In this document: positions 41,965 to 51,273 of the stretch, in pieces
Numbering within the stretch: the first letter of the stretch is position 1
How the letters are laid out: every line of letters starts with the position of its first letter
Origin: Candidatus Bathyarchaeum tardum
Lineage (GTDB): Archaea; Thermoproteota; Bathyarchaeia; Bathyarchaeales; Bathyarchaeaceae
Reading direction: 5' to 3'
Length of the DNA: 64,000 bases
Assembly (NCBI GenBank): GCA_029762755.1
Contig: JARVGH010000006.1
Coordinates: forward strand, 124,001-188,000
Translations under genes and position numbers: made by a program
The notes under the pieces: model-generated
What the model saw: the letters and a program-made list of their open reading frames with translations, nothing else
Told to the model about the DNA's origin: nothing
The model's database searches: none

Positions 41965-42744
41965 TTATGTTTTTGGTTTTCTTCGTAGTAAGATAAGTAC
42001 CACCACAATGATTAATACTGCAGCTACGGACAAACCGATAATAATCAAGCTTAAATCTTGTTGCGGTTCGGGTTCAACATAAGTTTCTTCCTCGGTTTCG
42101 GCTTGTTCTAGATAAATAGAAGCACTTTGCAGGGAAGAAATGGCGTTTTCATAGCTTTCTTGAGATGCATAGTCTAACGCGGTAGAATATGCTTTTTGTG
42201 CCTGTTCCAAATAGGATTGAGCTACTGGGCTTTTATATTGTGTATTTTCAGCTATTGTTATGTTGTTGGCTGTTTGGTCGACTAGGTCATTGTATATTTT
42301 TTTCCATGAGTCCTGAATAACTATTACTTTAGTTGGGGAATCCCATGAAAAAATTTCTGTTTCACCTTCGTATCCGTCCATTCCAACAAAGTAACTGTGG
42401 GCTCCAACGGATGCATTTGAGGGAATTTGTAAGGTTACTGGCGAAAAAGTGTAAGTTCCACCTGCAGAAACAATTGCAGGGTTATCTGACAAGTCGTGAC
42501 CAGCAAACTGGTCTTTTTCCATCCAATCAAAATTAAGACCAAAATAATAAACTTCTAACTTGTTTGAGCCTAGATTTGTTAACGTTACAGTAACAATGAC
42601 AGCACTGCCTTGGGATGGAGTTTCATCTGAAAAATTAACGGTTACACTTGCGTCATCTGAAGATAGCCCGAAGACAACTCCGTTGTATATGTAACCAAGA
42701 AGACACAAACAAGAAACAATGACCAGTAAGCGAGAACTTTTCAT
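41965..42744 (-). CDS. Secreted C-terminally anchored CARDB-like protein
   Basis: The protein has about 259 residues. A signal peptide (MKSSRLLVIVSCLCLLGYIY) is followed by a beta-sandwich domain (about 30-140; SQGSAVIVTVTLTNLGSNKLEV) resembling CARDB/NEW3-type cell-surface folds. Then come a helical region of repeated Tyr/Ala/Ser residues (AQKAYSTALDYASQESYENA, about 165-215), an acidic linker, and a C-terminal helix with RRK. It is a surface-anchored protein of unknown ligand. GGTGA precedes ATG 42744. Confidence 0.7.
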   Translation of the reverse strand: MKSSRLLVIVSCLCLLGYIYNGVVFGLSSDDASVTVNFSDETPSQGSAVIVTVTLTNLGSNKLEVYYFGLNFDWMEKDQFAGHDLSDNPAIVSAGGTYTFSPVTLQIPSNASVGAHSYFVGMDGYEGETEIFSWDSPTKVIVIQDSWKKIYNDLVDQTANNITIAENTQYKSPVAQSYLEQAQKAYSTALDYASQESYENAISSLQSASIYLEQAETEEETYVEPEPQQDLSLIIIGLSVAAVLIIVVVLILLRRKPKT

Positions 42745-42928
42745 TAAATTTTCACCTTTCATCAAATATTTGAAGTTAAAGAATATAATTTTTGGGTAAC
42801 TTCACCAAGTTAACCTAATTTTTAGGATCAATCAAAAAATAAGCTCATTAATGTTTGAGTTTTTCCCAAATTTATAAAAACCAAAACTAGTTATTGATCT
42901 TAAAACAAGAAAAGGAGTTAAACTGCTC

Positions 42929-44014
42929 GTGAAAAAAATACTGCTTATCGGTTCTACACCTCATGAGCAAGCAGACATTATTGAGTGGACAAAACCCTTT
43001 GGTGATAACCTAGAAAAATATGATTGTATAATTATTGATTTGACTTATTTTCCTAAAGATTATCCACGAACGTTGTTTACCAACATTGGAATCCTCAAAA
43101 GAACGTCACGAATTTTCATGAGAGACTACAAAAAAATTTTTTGTATAATGGATAAACCCTTCAACATTTTGTTTAAAGAAATCCCTTTAAACTTTGCATG
43201 GATGCCGTTTCCACAAAAACTAACTGTTAACCCTATGTTGCTCGGAAAAACAATTAACATAATAGACGAAAACTTTGCTGAATATTTCAAAAATGTGCTT
43301 CAATGGGACAACGAACTCCACTGGCAAGACACCGATAACATCTGTTTTGACGCCATCGCCACAAACAAAGAAAACAACCCAATAGCAGCAACAATAACAA
43401 TGTTAGACCGAGGAAAAATCCATTTTCTGCCCAAACCAACAAAATCAAACCACCTGGATGCAATAGGATTACTAATCAACCTATCAACAAAAAACCAAAC
43501 AAATAATTGCCCTGAACAAAATCAGATTGAACCTCAAGTATTTGAACAAAAAATTGAAGAAGAAACAACTAAAGATCACCGTAACTTGTTTTCCTCAGAT
43601 GACAGAAAAATTACTGGCACCGTTTTTCTAATTCTAGAAGAAATTGGAATACCCGCCACCACCATTTACGACATACCAAACCCAAATGGCGTTCAGGTGC
43701 AGGTAATTTCGTCAAAAGGACAAGTCGAAATAAATGACCCCAAAGTTAACCGAGCAATCACGTTAATTGAGAACCAGAGATATAAAACAAAAAACCTAGT
43801 TGTAGCAAATACATACAAAGATCAGCCCCTCGAAAACAGAAAAAACCAACCCCAAATTGGTCCTGTCGCTAAACTTTTCTTTGAAACAAACAACACCGTT
43901 TTCATGACCACCCAGAGTCTATATGGTCTTTGGAAAAAAGTTATAAAAAAAGAAATCAGCATCGAGGAAGCTTCAACATTAATTATGAAACAAAACGGCG
44001 AAATACAAATTTAA
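42929..44014 (+). CDS. Unknown protein, possible nuclease-like C-terminal domain
   Basis: The protein has 361 residues. The N-terminal 200 residues look like an alpha/beta domain (ILLIGSTPHEQADII, then IIIDLTYFP and IMDKPF). After a polar linker the C-terminal 140 residues (NPNGVQVQVISSKGQVEINDPKVNRAITLIE, LVVANTYKDQPLENRKN, VFMTTQSLYGLW) resemble restriction-endonuclease-like folds, with a weak or altered D/E-x-K site. That fold assignment is inference. GGAG precedes GTG 42929. It is a single gene next to the debranching enzyme. Confidence 0.55.
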   Translation: MKKILLIGSTPHEQADIIEWTKPFGDNLEKYDCIIIDLTYFPKDYPRTLFTNIGILKRTSRIFMRDYKKIFCIMDKPFNILFKEIPLNFAWMPFPQKLTVNPMLLGKTINIIDENFAEYFKNVLQWDNELHWQDTDNICFDAIATNKENNPIAATITMLDRGKIHFLPKPTKSNHLDAIGLLINLSTKNQTNNCPEQNQIEPQVFEQKIEEETTKDHRNLFSSDDRKITGTVFLILEEIGIPATTIYDIPNPNGVQVQVISSKGQVEINDPKVNRAITLIENQRYKTKNLVVANTYKDQPLENRKNQPQIGPVAKLFFETNNTVFMTTQSLYGLWKKVIKKEISIEEASTLIMKQNGEIQI

Positions 44015-44041
44015 TCAAAAACAACAAACTAAGATGATTTT

Positions 44042-46156
44042 TCATTTACCGATAACTAACATGCCCAAAACTTCTTTTTCATGCTTTGGACGAATAAATT
44101 CTATGTCTTCAACATATGCTCGTAAGGGTTCGGCTACACTCCAAGCTTGAGAAATACAGCCACGGGGTTTGTGGGGTTCGTTACCATCAAATATTTCACT
44201 TATTGTTCCCAGACCCGCGTGGTAAAGGTGATCTTGGAACAGGGGTTCTAAAAAGTTCTTTAAAGCAAATCGCCGCCAAGGGGCTTGATGATCCCGAGTT
44301 TTGGTAAAAGCAGTAACAAATGGACCTAAAAGCCATGGCCAAACTGTTCCATTATGATAAGCGTTATCACGATGTGACCAATCACCCAGATAGACGCCAT
44401 GATATCTAGAATCTGTTTCAGGAAGAGTTTTCAAACCAAAAGTTCCCCACAAACGCTTCCAGACGACATCAACAACCCGCAATCTTTTTGAAGATTCAAG
44501 AACCGGGAAATCCAACGACACTGCAATCAACTGGTTAGGGCGCAACGATGAATCTGCATTATCCTCAGTTATCACATCAAAAAGGTATTCACCTTTTTTG
44601 TTCCAAAACTTTTCTTCAAAACTAATTTTTGTGTTTTGAGCCATGTTTGAATAGTTTTTTCGTTTCTCTTCCTGATTAAACCAGCTTGCTAAAAGCTGCA
44701 TTGTTTTTAGGGCATTATACCATAAGGCTTGAATTTCTACTGCTTTCCCTTTTCGGGGCGTCACAAAACCGTCAACAGTAGCGGCATCCATCCAAGTAAG
44801 TTGGGAACCGTGAGCAAGCAAGCCATCTGTGTCCAAATGGATGCCATAGATTGTTCCGTTAACATGATTCTCAATGATGTTTGTTAGAGTGCTCCAAAGA
44901 TTTTTTTTAATAAACTCATAATCTCCAGTATATTTTAGGTACTGGAGAACTGCATTAAAGAACCACAAAGTTGCATCTACCGTATTATACAGGGGAATGT
45001 CTCCTGCCTTGTCAGAGAAACGGTTAGGAACAATTCCATCACGACAATAGTGACCAAAAGTTAACAAAATCTCTCGGGCATCATCAAACTTTCCAGTAAC
45101 CAATGTCAAACCAGGCAAAGAAATCAGAGCATCTCGACCCCAATCTTCAAACCATGGATAACCTGCAATAACCGATTTTGTTTGGGTTGAAGCCCGTTCC
45201 ACAATAAAAGAGTCAGCTGCCTGAACAATCCAGTTTAACCATTCTTTTTGTTCCAAACTAGAATTGTGATTCTGAAATATATTCAACAAACCTTTATGTC
45301 TGTTTAATTCTTGGCGATATAACAAATCAATATCACCATTTTTTTTACCAAATGATGAAAAAAGGCTCTTGGCTTGTTCAGTTGTTTCTGCTGCCACAGC
45401 AAGAATATGAAAATGCTTTGTTTGGTTGGGTTCAACAACAAACTGAAAAAAACCTGGTCTGTAGTTGTCTTCTGTACTGCTTTCGTTTCGTGAAGAATCA
45501 ACCCTGTAAAACAGTTTTTCAATCCACCAATATTCCTCAACAAAAGAACCTTTACTACTAGATAAAATAAGAGAAGAAACCGAGTTTGATGGCTGAATGG
45601 TTACCGTGTTTTCATTTTTGTTTTGAATAAAATTCCAATCTATTTTGTTTTTGTCAGTAATCTGGTAGATATGACGCGAATTAACAAGGGGAGAAACAAA
45701 AACAGATACCTTTTGGTCAGTTGGGTTGGTAACCTTGTAGATTATTGTGGTTGCGTTTTTTTGGTAAGGCATAAATATTGTTTTTTGGAGGCTGACCCCT
45801 TGAACAAAATAACTGAAAGTTGGAAAGGGTGCGACTGAAAAGTCCGAAAGAAACAGGTAACCCTTAGGGTGCATGATGCCATGGAACTCGTTTGCCCCGA
45901 AATCATATGTTTTATCGCCAATCTGGACAGTTTCATCAAGTTTCGACAATGTAACCCAGCGATTTATTGGAGGATTAAAGGATGCAACAAGTAAGCCATG
46001 GTATTTACGAGTGTTAACTCCCAAAACGGTTGAAGAAGCATATCCCCCTAACCCGTTGGTTACTATCCATTCTCGGGTTAAAGCATCCTCAAGGTTTGAA
46101 AGAATGTTTCGTCCCAGACTTAGTTTGGGTAACCCCAAAGTAATGACATCCAACAA
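44042..46156 (-). CDS. Amylo-alpha-1,6-glucosidase (glycogen debranching enzyme)
   Basis: The protein has 704 residues. The N-terminal GDE_N domain shows REWIVTNGLGGYASSTVLGVNTRKYHGLL. The C-terminal GH133-type (alpha/alpha)6 barrel has FEDWGRDALISLPGL, TVWPWLLGPFVTAF and SEIFDGNEPHKPRGC with the catalytic acids expected there. It removes alpha-1,6 branches from limit dextrins left by the phosphorylase. It is 2 bases after the DUF89 phosphatase stop and is translationally coupled to it. Confidence 0.92.
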   Translation of the reverse strand: MLDVITLGLPKLSLGRNILSNLEDALTREWIVTNGLGGYASSTVLGVNTRKYHGLLVASFNPPINRWVTLSKLDETVQIGDKTYDFGANEFHGIMHPKGYLFLSDFSVAPFPTFSYFVQGVSLQKTIFMPYQKNATTIIYKVTNPTDQKVSVFVSPLVNSRHIYQITDKNKIDWNFIQNKNENTVTIQPSNSVSSLILSSSKGSFVEEYWWIEKLFYRVDSSRNESSTEDNYRPGFFQFVVEPNQTKHFHILAVAAETTEQAKSLFSSFGKKNGDIDLLYRQELNRHKGLLNIFQNHNSSLEQKEWLNWIVQAADSFIVERASTQTKSVIAGYPWFEDWGRDALISLPGLTLVTGKFDDAREILLTFGHYCRDGIVPNRFSDKAGDIPLYNTVDATLWFFNAVLQYLKYTGDYEFIKKNLWSTLTNIIENHVNGTIYGIHLDTDGLLAHGSQLTWMDAATVDGFVTPRKGKAVEIQALWYNALKTMQLLASWFNQEEKRKNYSNMAQNTKISFEEKFWNKKGEYLFDVITEDNADSSLRPNQLIAVSLDFPVLESSKRLRVVDVVWKRLWGTFGLKTLPETDSRYHGVYLGDWSHRDNAYHNGTVWPWLLGPFVTAFTKTRDHQAPWRRFALKNFLEPLFQDHLYHAGLGTISEIFDGNEPHKPRGCISQAWSVAEPLRAYVEDIEFIRPKHEKEVLGMLVIGK

Positions 46157-46158
46157 AT

Positions 46159-47040
46159 TTAATGGAGCAACTTGGCTATGTTTTTTCCTGTTTCAACCCC
46201 AAAATGTTTAGCAACTGTGCTACATTTACTGCGCAACAACAAAGCATGAGGAACCAGCAACTCAACTCCCGTTAGTGTTTCAGCATGACCCATGCCCTTG
46301 GCAACAACAAAATCAATAGAACGATAAAGGTCTAAAAACTCTGGGGAACATTCAGAAACAAACAATCCTACTGATTCAGCACCAGTAACCATAACCTTGT
46401 CTGCGATTTTATCCATTCCCACAACTTTAGCGTCGTCTAATAATGCATCGTTAAGAACAGGACCCGCCTTAACTGCCACAATAACATTTGCACCAAGATT
46501 TTTCAGTTCTTTAACCAATAATGTGTCTAGTGCGATTTCTCCAGCGTTGTCTGTCAAATACAAAATCTGTTTTGAGTTCTTTGCTTTCTCAAAAATCTTT
46601 GAAATATCATCGATTGCTAAGTCGTCTTCAGCTTGTTGAATCAAACACTTAAGGTCAGAAAACTTGAATGGATTATCCGGTAAATCAAACTCCATGATGT
46701 TGCCTACAATAGCAGAAAGACAAGCCTTCCTAAACCGTAACTCAGGAGAAGTTTCCTCACAAACAATAGATTCCGCCACCGGCAAAACTTCAAGGGCTTT
46801 TTGGTTACTGGTTTTCTTTTTTTGTTCATAAACGTCAAACTTGTTAGTCATTTTTCGAATCAAGCGGTCCCGTTTTGTGCCTAAATCTGCGGGATTAGCT
46901 GTTGGAGTAAATTCTTCAGTTAAGAAACGTAAAACTTCAGACAAAACCTTAAACTGAAGAGTCCTATCGTCCGTGGATTCTTGAATCTGCAAATACCCAC
47001 GATTAAGAATACAAGAAATGCACCTAAGTTGAACGTTCAA
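46159..47040 (-). CDS. DUF89-family metal-dependent phosphatase
   Basis: The protein has 293 residues. The DUF89/ARMT1 fold is shown by YLTDNAGEIALDTLLVKEL with the catalytic Asp-Asn, VKAGPVLNDALLDDA, and KGMGHAETLTG. N-terminal Cys7 and Cys10 are typical of archaeal members. Family members are damage-control phosphatases that hydrolyse unwanted sugar phosphates. Lying upstream of the debranching enzyme, it may clean up misphosphorylated hexoses from glycogen breakdown (inference). TTG 47040 follows GGAGATTTGAATA. Confidence 0.87.
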   Translation of the reverse strand: MNVQLRCISCILNRGYLQIQESTDDRTLQFKVLSEVLRFLTEEFTPTANPADLGTKRDRLIRKMTNKFDVYEQKKKTSNQKALEVLPVAESIVCEETSPELRFRKACLSAIVGNIMEFDLPDNPFKFSDLKCLIQQAEDDLAIDDISKIFEKAKNSKQILYLTDNAGEIALDTLLVKELKNLGANVIVAVKAGPVLNDALLDDAKVVGMDKIADKVMVTGAESVGLFVSECSPEFLDLYRSIDFVVAKGMGHAETLTGVELLVPHALLLRSKCSTVAKHFGVETGKNIAKLLH

Positions 47041-47140
47041 TATTCAAATCTCCTAAATTCTGCAAATTGCCTCGTAACTCTGAATGAATATGGAAAAACG
47101 TCAAGAACAAAATAAAGGTTTCACAACAGCAGTCAACAAA

Positions 47141-47596
47141 TTACCGATTATTTGCTACCGTAACTCCTATACTCAAAAAACCGACGGCAACAATAATTAA
47201 AGCAATCAATTGATTCTCAAAAGCAATTTCTTGCCAATCAATAAAGTAGCCTGAACCAGGGCGTTCTGATGTTAATGATACTAAAATTTGTTCATCTGGT
47301 TCTATAACCAAATCGTAACTTATATAATCACATATATGCACGCCATCAACATACAGCTTTACTGTATCATTAGTTTGCATGTTTAAATGCAATCTAGTAT
47401 TAGCATACCAAGGCATTTCAGCGGTAAAATTCTCAGATTCTACAAGGGTGAACCGCTCTCCACTGCCATGAAAAGGCACTAATCCCGGAAAAATCAAATA
47501 CAAATAAAGCAGATACCCTAAACCAGCTAAGAGAATTAATGCAGAAATGATTAGCCTCACCTTTTTTGTGATTTTTTTGAAAACATGAAACTTCAA
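47141..47596 (-). CDS. Membrane protein, unknown
   Basis: The protein has 151 residues. Two hydrophobic helices (about 12-34 and 128-147) flank an extracytoplasmic beta-rich domain with FTAEMPWYANTRLHLNMQT and DGVHICDYI. No family is recognised. The start is TTG 47596. It sits between DUF89 and triosephosphate isomerase without clear coupling. Confidence 0.55.
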   Translation of the reverse strand: MKFHVFKKITKKVRLIISALILLAGLGYLLYLYLIFPGLVPFHGSGERFTLVESENFTAEMPWYANTRLHLNMQTNDTVKLYVDGVHICDYISYDLVIEPDEQILVSLTSERPGSGYFIDWQEIAFENQLIALIIVAVGFLSIGVTVANNR

Positions 47597-47690
47597 TAAT
47601 AAAATTGAGAAACAGCATTAAAATTTTTTTGCCAGTGTTTAAAAATAAAACAGAAAAAAAGAAACATCTTCCAAAAAAATGGAAAGAAAT

Positions 47691-48428
<738 letters not shown>

Positions 48429-48500
48429 TTAAAAGCCAGAACAGAAAAATCTTTTCTAACTCAACTGACACATCTACTTTCTGTTGTGCGGCGAATAGTA

Positions 48501-49892
48501 ATGAGGCGAATAACTGGAGGAAAAAGAAACGGCAAAATCATTATGCCAATAAAAAAACCCAAGCCTATACCCAGTGACAACAATTGGATTCGCCAACTTT
48601 TAGATGTTAACAACATTGCTGCGGATATAAACTATAACGAAAAACAGCTAATAACCAAAACAGGCAAAAACAATCTTTGTGCCGTATGCAAAGGGGGCAA
48701 GTTTTTATGTGGAAAAACAAGATGCCCTTTAGTTGTGAGGTTCAGTTCTTACTTTAGGTCTGCTCCCCTTTTGCAAAGCACCGATTTGGACGGAGCTTGT
48801 CCTCCAGGAGTTTTTGTTGGCAGAATTGGTTATCCTTATGTTTATGCAGGACCCCTCGTTCCCCCTGTCCACGACGACACAAGTAGTTATGACCAACCTG
48901 AATTATGGTTTGGAAAAAGCATTGATGAAATTGTGGGTTTTCGTTCGTTACTGGTCCGGGGAAAGCATCGAGTTCACGTGAAAAAGTTTGAAGAATCAGG
49001 AAAAATAATGGATCAAACAATCGATTTAGCGTTGTCTGTTAAACCTGTGGACGTTGAACTGAATCTGAAAAGGAAGCCAGCCAGCGCCCTTGTTATTGAT
49101 GACCAAGTGCAGCCTTTTGGACCCTCTGCGCCGTTGAAAAAGATGGAAATATCAAACTCTAAGTGGGACCAACAAATCCAGAAAGCTTACTTTGATGATG
49201 ATTTACACGCTTCTGAGGCAGTAACCACACTGTTTCAGAAAGGAACCATGGTAACAAAAATTCAGCGAGCCTTCAGCGTAGGCGCGTTTGGAATGAAAAA
49301 ACAGCGCCGATTGGTTCCTACTCGTTGGAGCATAACTGCTGTTGATAGCATAATCTCAAAACAGATGATGGAAAAAATCAAAACATATCCAGAAATCAAC
49401 GATTACCGTGTTTATGAATCCCGATATTTAGATAACATATTTGAAATTTTGATGATCCCTAGAGAATGGGGATACGAAGCCATGGAAGCATGGTATCCTG
49501 GCACGGCTTGGAACCAAACTAGTGAGAATGTTCTTTTGTTTTCAGACTGGGAAGGTTATGACGGACGAACAACTTACGCTAGTATTGGTGGCTGCTATTA
49601 CGCGGCGCGCTTAGCGGTTGGAGAATTGCTTCTAAAAGAGCGAAGACAAGCAACTGTGTTTGTTTTACGAGAAGCCCATCCTGGATACATCATGCCTGTG
49701 GGGGTCTGGCAAGTCAGAGAAAACGTACGAAACGCAATGCAACAAAAACCGCAAAAATACAATACAATGAAAGAAGCGTTAGAACATATCGGTAGTAAGT
49801 TTGAGATTCCACTAAAGGATTGGATCGAAAAAAGTAATTTGTTGCAAAGGGCTTTGTTCCAAAAAAGAATAACAGATTACATGAAATTCTAG
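48501..49892 (+). CDS. Nre-family archaeal DNA repair protein
   Basis: The protein has about 463 residues. A Cys4 zinc finger (CAVC, then LCGKTRCP) and the conserved core (SVGAFGMKKQRRLVPTRWSITAVD, MIPREWGYEAMEAWYPG, EAHPGYIMPVGVW) match the archaeal Nre family. The C-terminus QKRITDYMKF resembles a PCNA-binding PIP box, as in NreA. It is thought to act with PCNA in repair of DNA damage such as crosslinks. The N-terminus is uncertain (GTG 48486, ATG 48501 or ATG 48543). It converges with the GYD gene, with a 4-base overlap. Confidence 0.87.
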   Translation: MRRITGGKRNGKIIMPIKKPKPIPSDNNWIRQLLDVNNIAADINYNEKQLITKTGKNNLCAVCKGGKFLCGKTRCPLVVRFSSYFRSAPLLQSTDLDGACPPGVFVGRIGYPYVYAGPLVPPVHDDTSSYDQPELWFGKSIDEIVGFRSLLVRGKHRVHVKKFEESGKIMDQTIDLALSVKPVDVELNLKRKPASALVIDDQVQPFGPSAPLKKMEISNSKWDQQIQKAYFDDDLHASEAVTTLFQKGTMVTKIQRAFSVGAFGMKKQRRLVPTRWSITAVDSIISKQMMEKIKTYPEINDYRVYESRYLDNIFEILMIPREWGYEAMEAWYPGTAWNQTSENVLLFSDWEGYDGRTTYASIGGCYYAARLAVGELLLKERRQATVFVLREAHPGYIMPVGVWQVRENVRNAMQQKPQKYNTMKEALEHIGSKFEIPLKDWIEKSNLLQRALFQKRITDYMKF

Positions 49893-50194
49893 AGGCGTTG
49901 GCGTTCTCGGTTATTTACTAGGTTTATGAATTCTTCGATTTCCATTGCCGGTAAACTAACAATTTCTACGGTTCCCCGAGCCCCCAATTCTATAGAGATT
50001 CGGGTAATTACTTCGTTGTTTGGTGCTTCTACAATGTTCAAAAAATCGTAGGGGCCAAGCAAAGAATATTGTTTAATGACTTTAGCACCCCATGATTTGA
50101 TTTCTCGGTTGACTTCTTGTATGCGTTTAGGTTTTTCTCGGATAGTTTTTCTTCCCTCGGACGTAAGCTTTGATAAAAGAATGTAAACAGCCAA
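49889..50194 (-). CDS. GYD-domain protein
   Basis: The protein has 101 residues. It matches the GYD family: YILLSKLTSEGRKTIREKPKRI, then LLGPYDFLNIVEAPN and the GTVEIVSLPAMEIEEF end. These small ferredoxin-like-fold proteins have no established function; some resemble Lrp-like ligand domains. The start is TTG 50194. Its stop overlaps the Nre gene stop. Confidence 0.85.
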   Translation of the reverse strand: MAVYILLSKLTSEGRKTIREKPKRIQEVNREIKSWGAKVIKQYSLLGPYDFLNIVEAPNNEVITRISIELGARGTVEIVSLPAMEIEEFINLVNNRERQRL

Positions 50195-50538
50195 ATTGAT
50201 TCCCAGATTAACAATAACAGCTTTGCAATTTTAAAGATTGTTAAAGAATCCGTTACCGAAGTAACCAAAAGCATAATTTCAAACAGTGTCTTAATATGAA
50301 AAATAGTTGAACGTTTAAAAAAATCAACGGATTTCTAAAGAGAATATTTTAATATAATGTATCGTTTAGGCTAATTTTATTCAGGTTTCGACTTGATATT
50401 TTTATAGAAGTTTTCACTATCAACTAAGTAAGTATTTGCAGTACTGAAATATCCCTTTAAAAGCGGACAGCACAAAATTCATTTCACTACAAAAGTAATT
50501 GGCGGTGGATTATTACGAAAAATAATAATGAAGTAAAA
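50195..50538. other. 344-base intergenic region
   Basis: No RNA gene is recognised. A perfect short hairpin GTTAC-CGAA-GTAAC lies at 50252-50265. An AT-rich stretch (TTTTTATAGAAG near 50399) is a plausible promoter for the winged-helix genes. GGCGGTGGAT at 50501-50510 resembles a ribosome-binding site for an upstream start of the next gene. Confidence 0.45.
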
Positions 50539-50838
50539 GTGGTAGCAAAAATATTGCGAGTGGCAGCTAACGGCACTAAAGAAGCAGAAATTATGGACCG
50601 GTGCAATTTAGATGAAATGTCTACTGAAAATTATTTGTCTGCATTGGCAGAACTAAGTTTTCTTACAGTAGACGACGACAATGAAATACGTTGCCAAACC
50701 ACAAAAAAAGGATTGCAATTTCTTGACACTTACCACAAGCTTAGATGGTTACTGTATGGCAAAGAAAACGATTTGATGCTAATGCAGCTTCTTGACAAGA
50801 TAAAACATAAAGAAGAATCACCATTCTATGTTAGCTGA
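50539..50838 (+). CDS. Winged-helix protein, tandem paralogue 1
   Basis: The protein has 99 residues from GTG 50539. It has an archaeal winged helix of the HTH_45 type (KILRVAANGTKEAEIMDRCNLDEMSTENYLSALAELSF, then TTKKGLQFLDTYHKLRWLL) and ends in SPFYV. It is clearly paralogous to the gene at 50921. By alignment the real N-terminus may lie about ten codons upstream, where GGTGGAT (50504-50510) precedes ATT codons but no standard start. It is a likely DNA-binding regulator with unknown target. Confidence 0.7.
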   Translation: MVAKILRVAANGTKEAEIMDRCNLDEMSTENYLSALAELSFLTVDDDNEIRCQTTKKGLQFLDTYHKLRWLLYGKENDLMLMQLLDKIKHKEESPFYVS

Positions 50839-50920
50839 AAACAACTAGAATTGCTTGTAATTATTCCAAGAGTTTCAACAAAGAATAATTTTGTTGTAAA
50901 ACTAAATCATTAAAATCAAG

Positions 50921-51259
50921 GTGGATGAGAATCAGGTGGTAGAAAAAAGAAAAGAGTTTGATGTGGTCGCAGACATTTTACGGATCGCTGCTTTAGGTTC
51001 AAAAGAATCTGAAATCATTGTTGGATGTGAACTAGATCAGAGCAGTCTTGAAAAATATGTGCCAGCAATGATGCTAATGAAACTGATAACAGTAAACAAA
51101 GATAACGAAAATGTTTACAAAACCACCAACAAGGGATTGGAATTTTTACGTTTTTACCATGGACTTCGATGGCTCCTATGGGGTAAAGACATGGATTATA
51201 TGTTAGCAGAAACCATGAAAAAATTGGAAAAGGACAAGAGCCCCTACTATGTTAGATAA
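50921..51259 (+). CDS. Winged-helix protein, tandem paralogue 2
   Basis: The protein has 112 residues from GTG 50921, preceded by CAAGG. It shares with paralogue 1 the HTH core (ILRIAALGSKESEIIVGCELDQSS), TTNKGLEFL, RWLLWGKDMDYM and the C-terminal SPYYVR. It has no obvious ligand domain. The tandem pair lies between the GYD gene and NucS. Confidence 0.72.
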   Translation: MDENQVVEKRKEFDVVADILRIAALGSKESEIIVGCELDQSSLEKYVPAMMLMKLITVNKDNENVYKTTNKGLEFLRFYHGLRWLLWGKDMDYMLAETMKKLEKDKSPYYVR

Positions 51260-51273
51260 AAAAATAACTGGAG

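Noticed and set aside
50252-50265. Short perfect hairpin GTTAC-CGAA-GTAAC
   Set aside because: Only five base pairs with no T-run or nearby gene end; too short to call a regulatory site with confidence.
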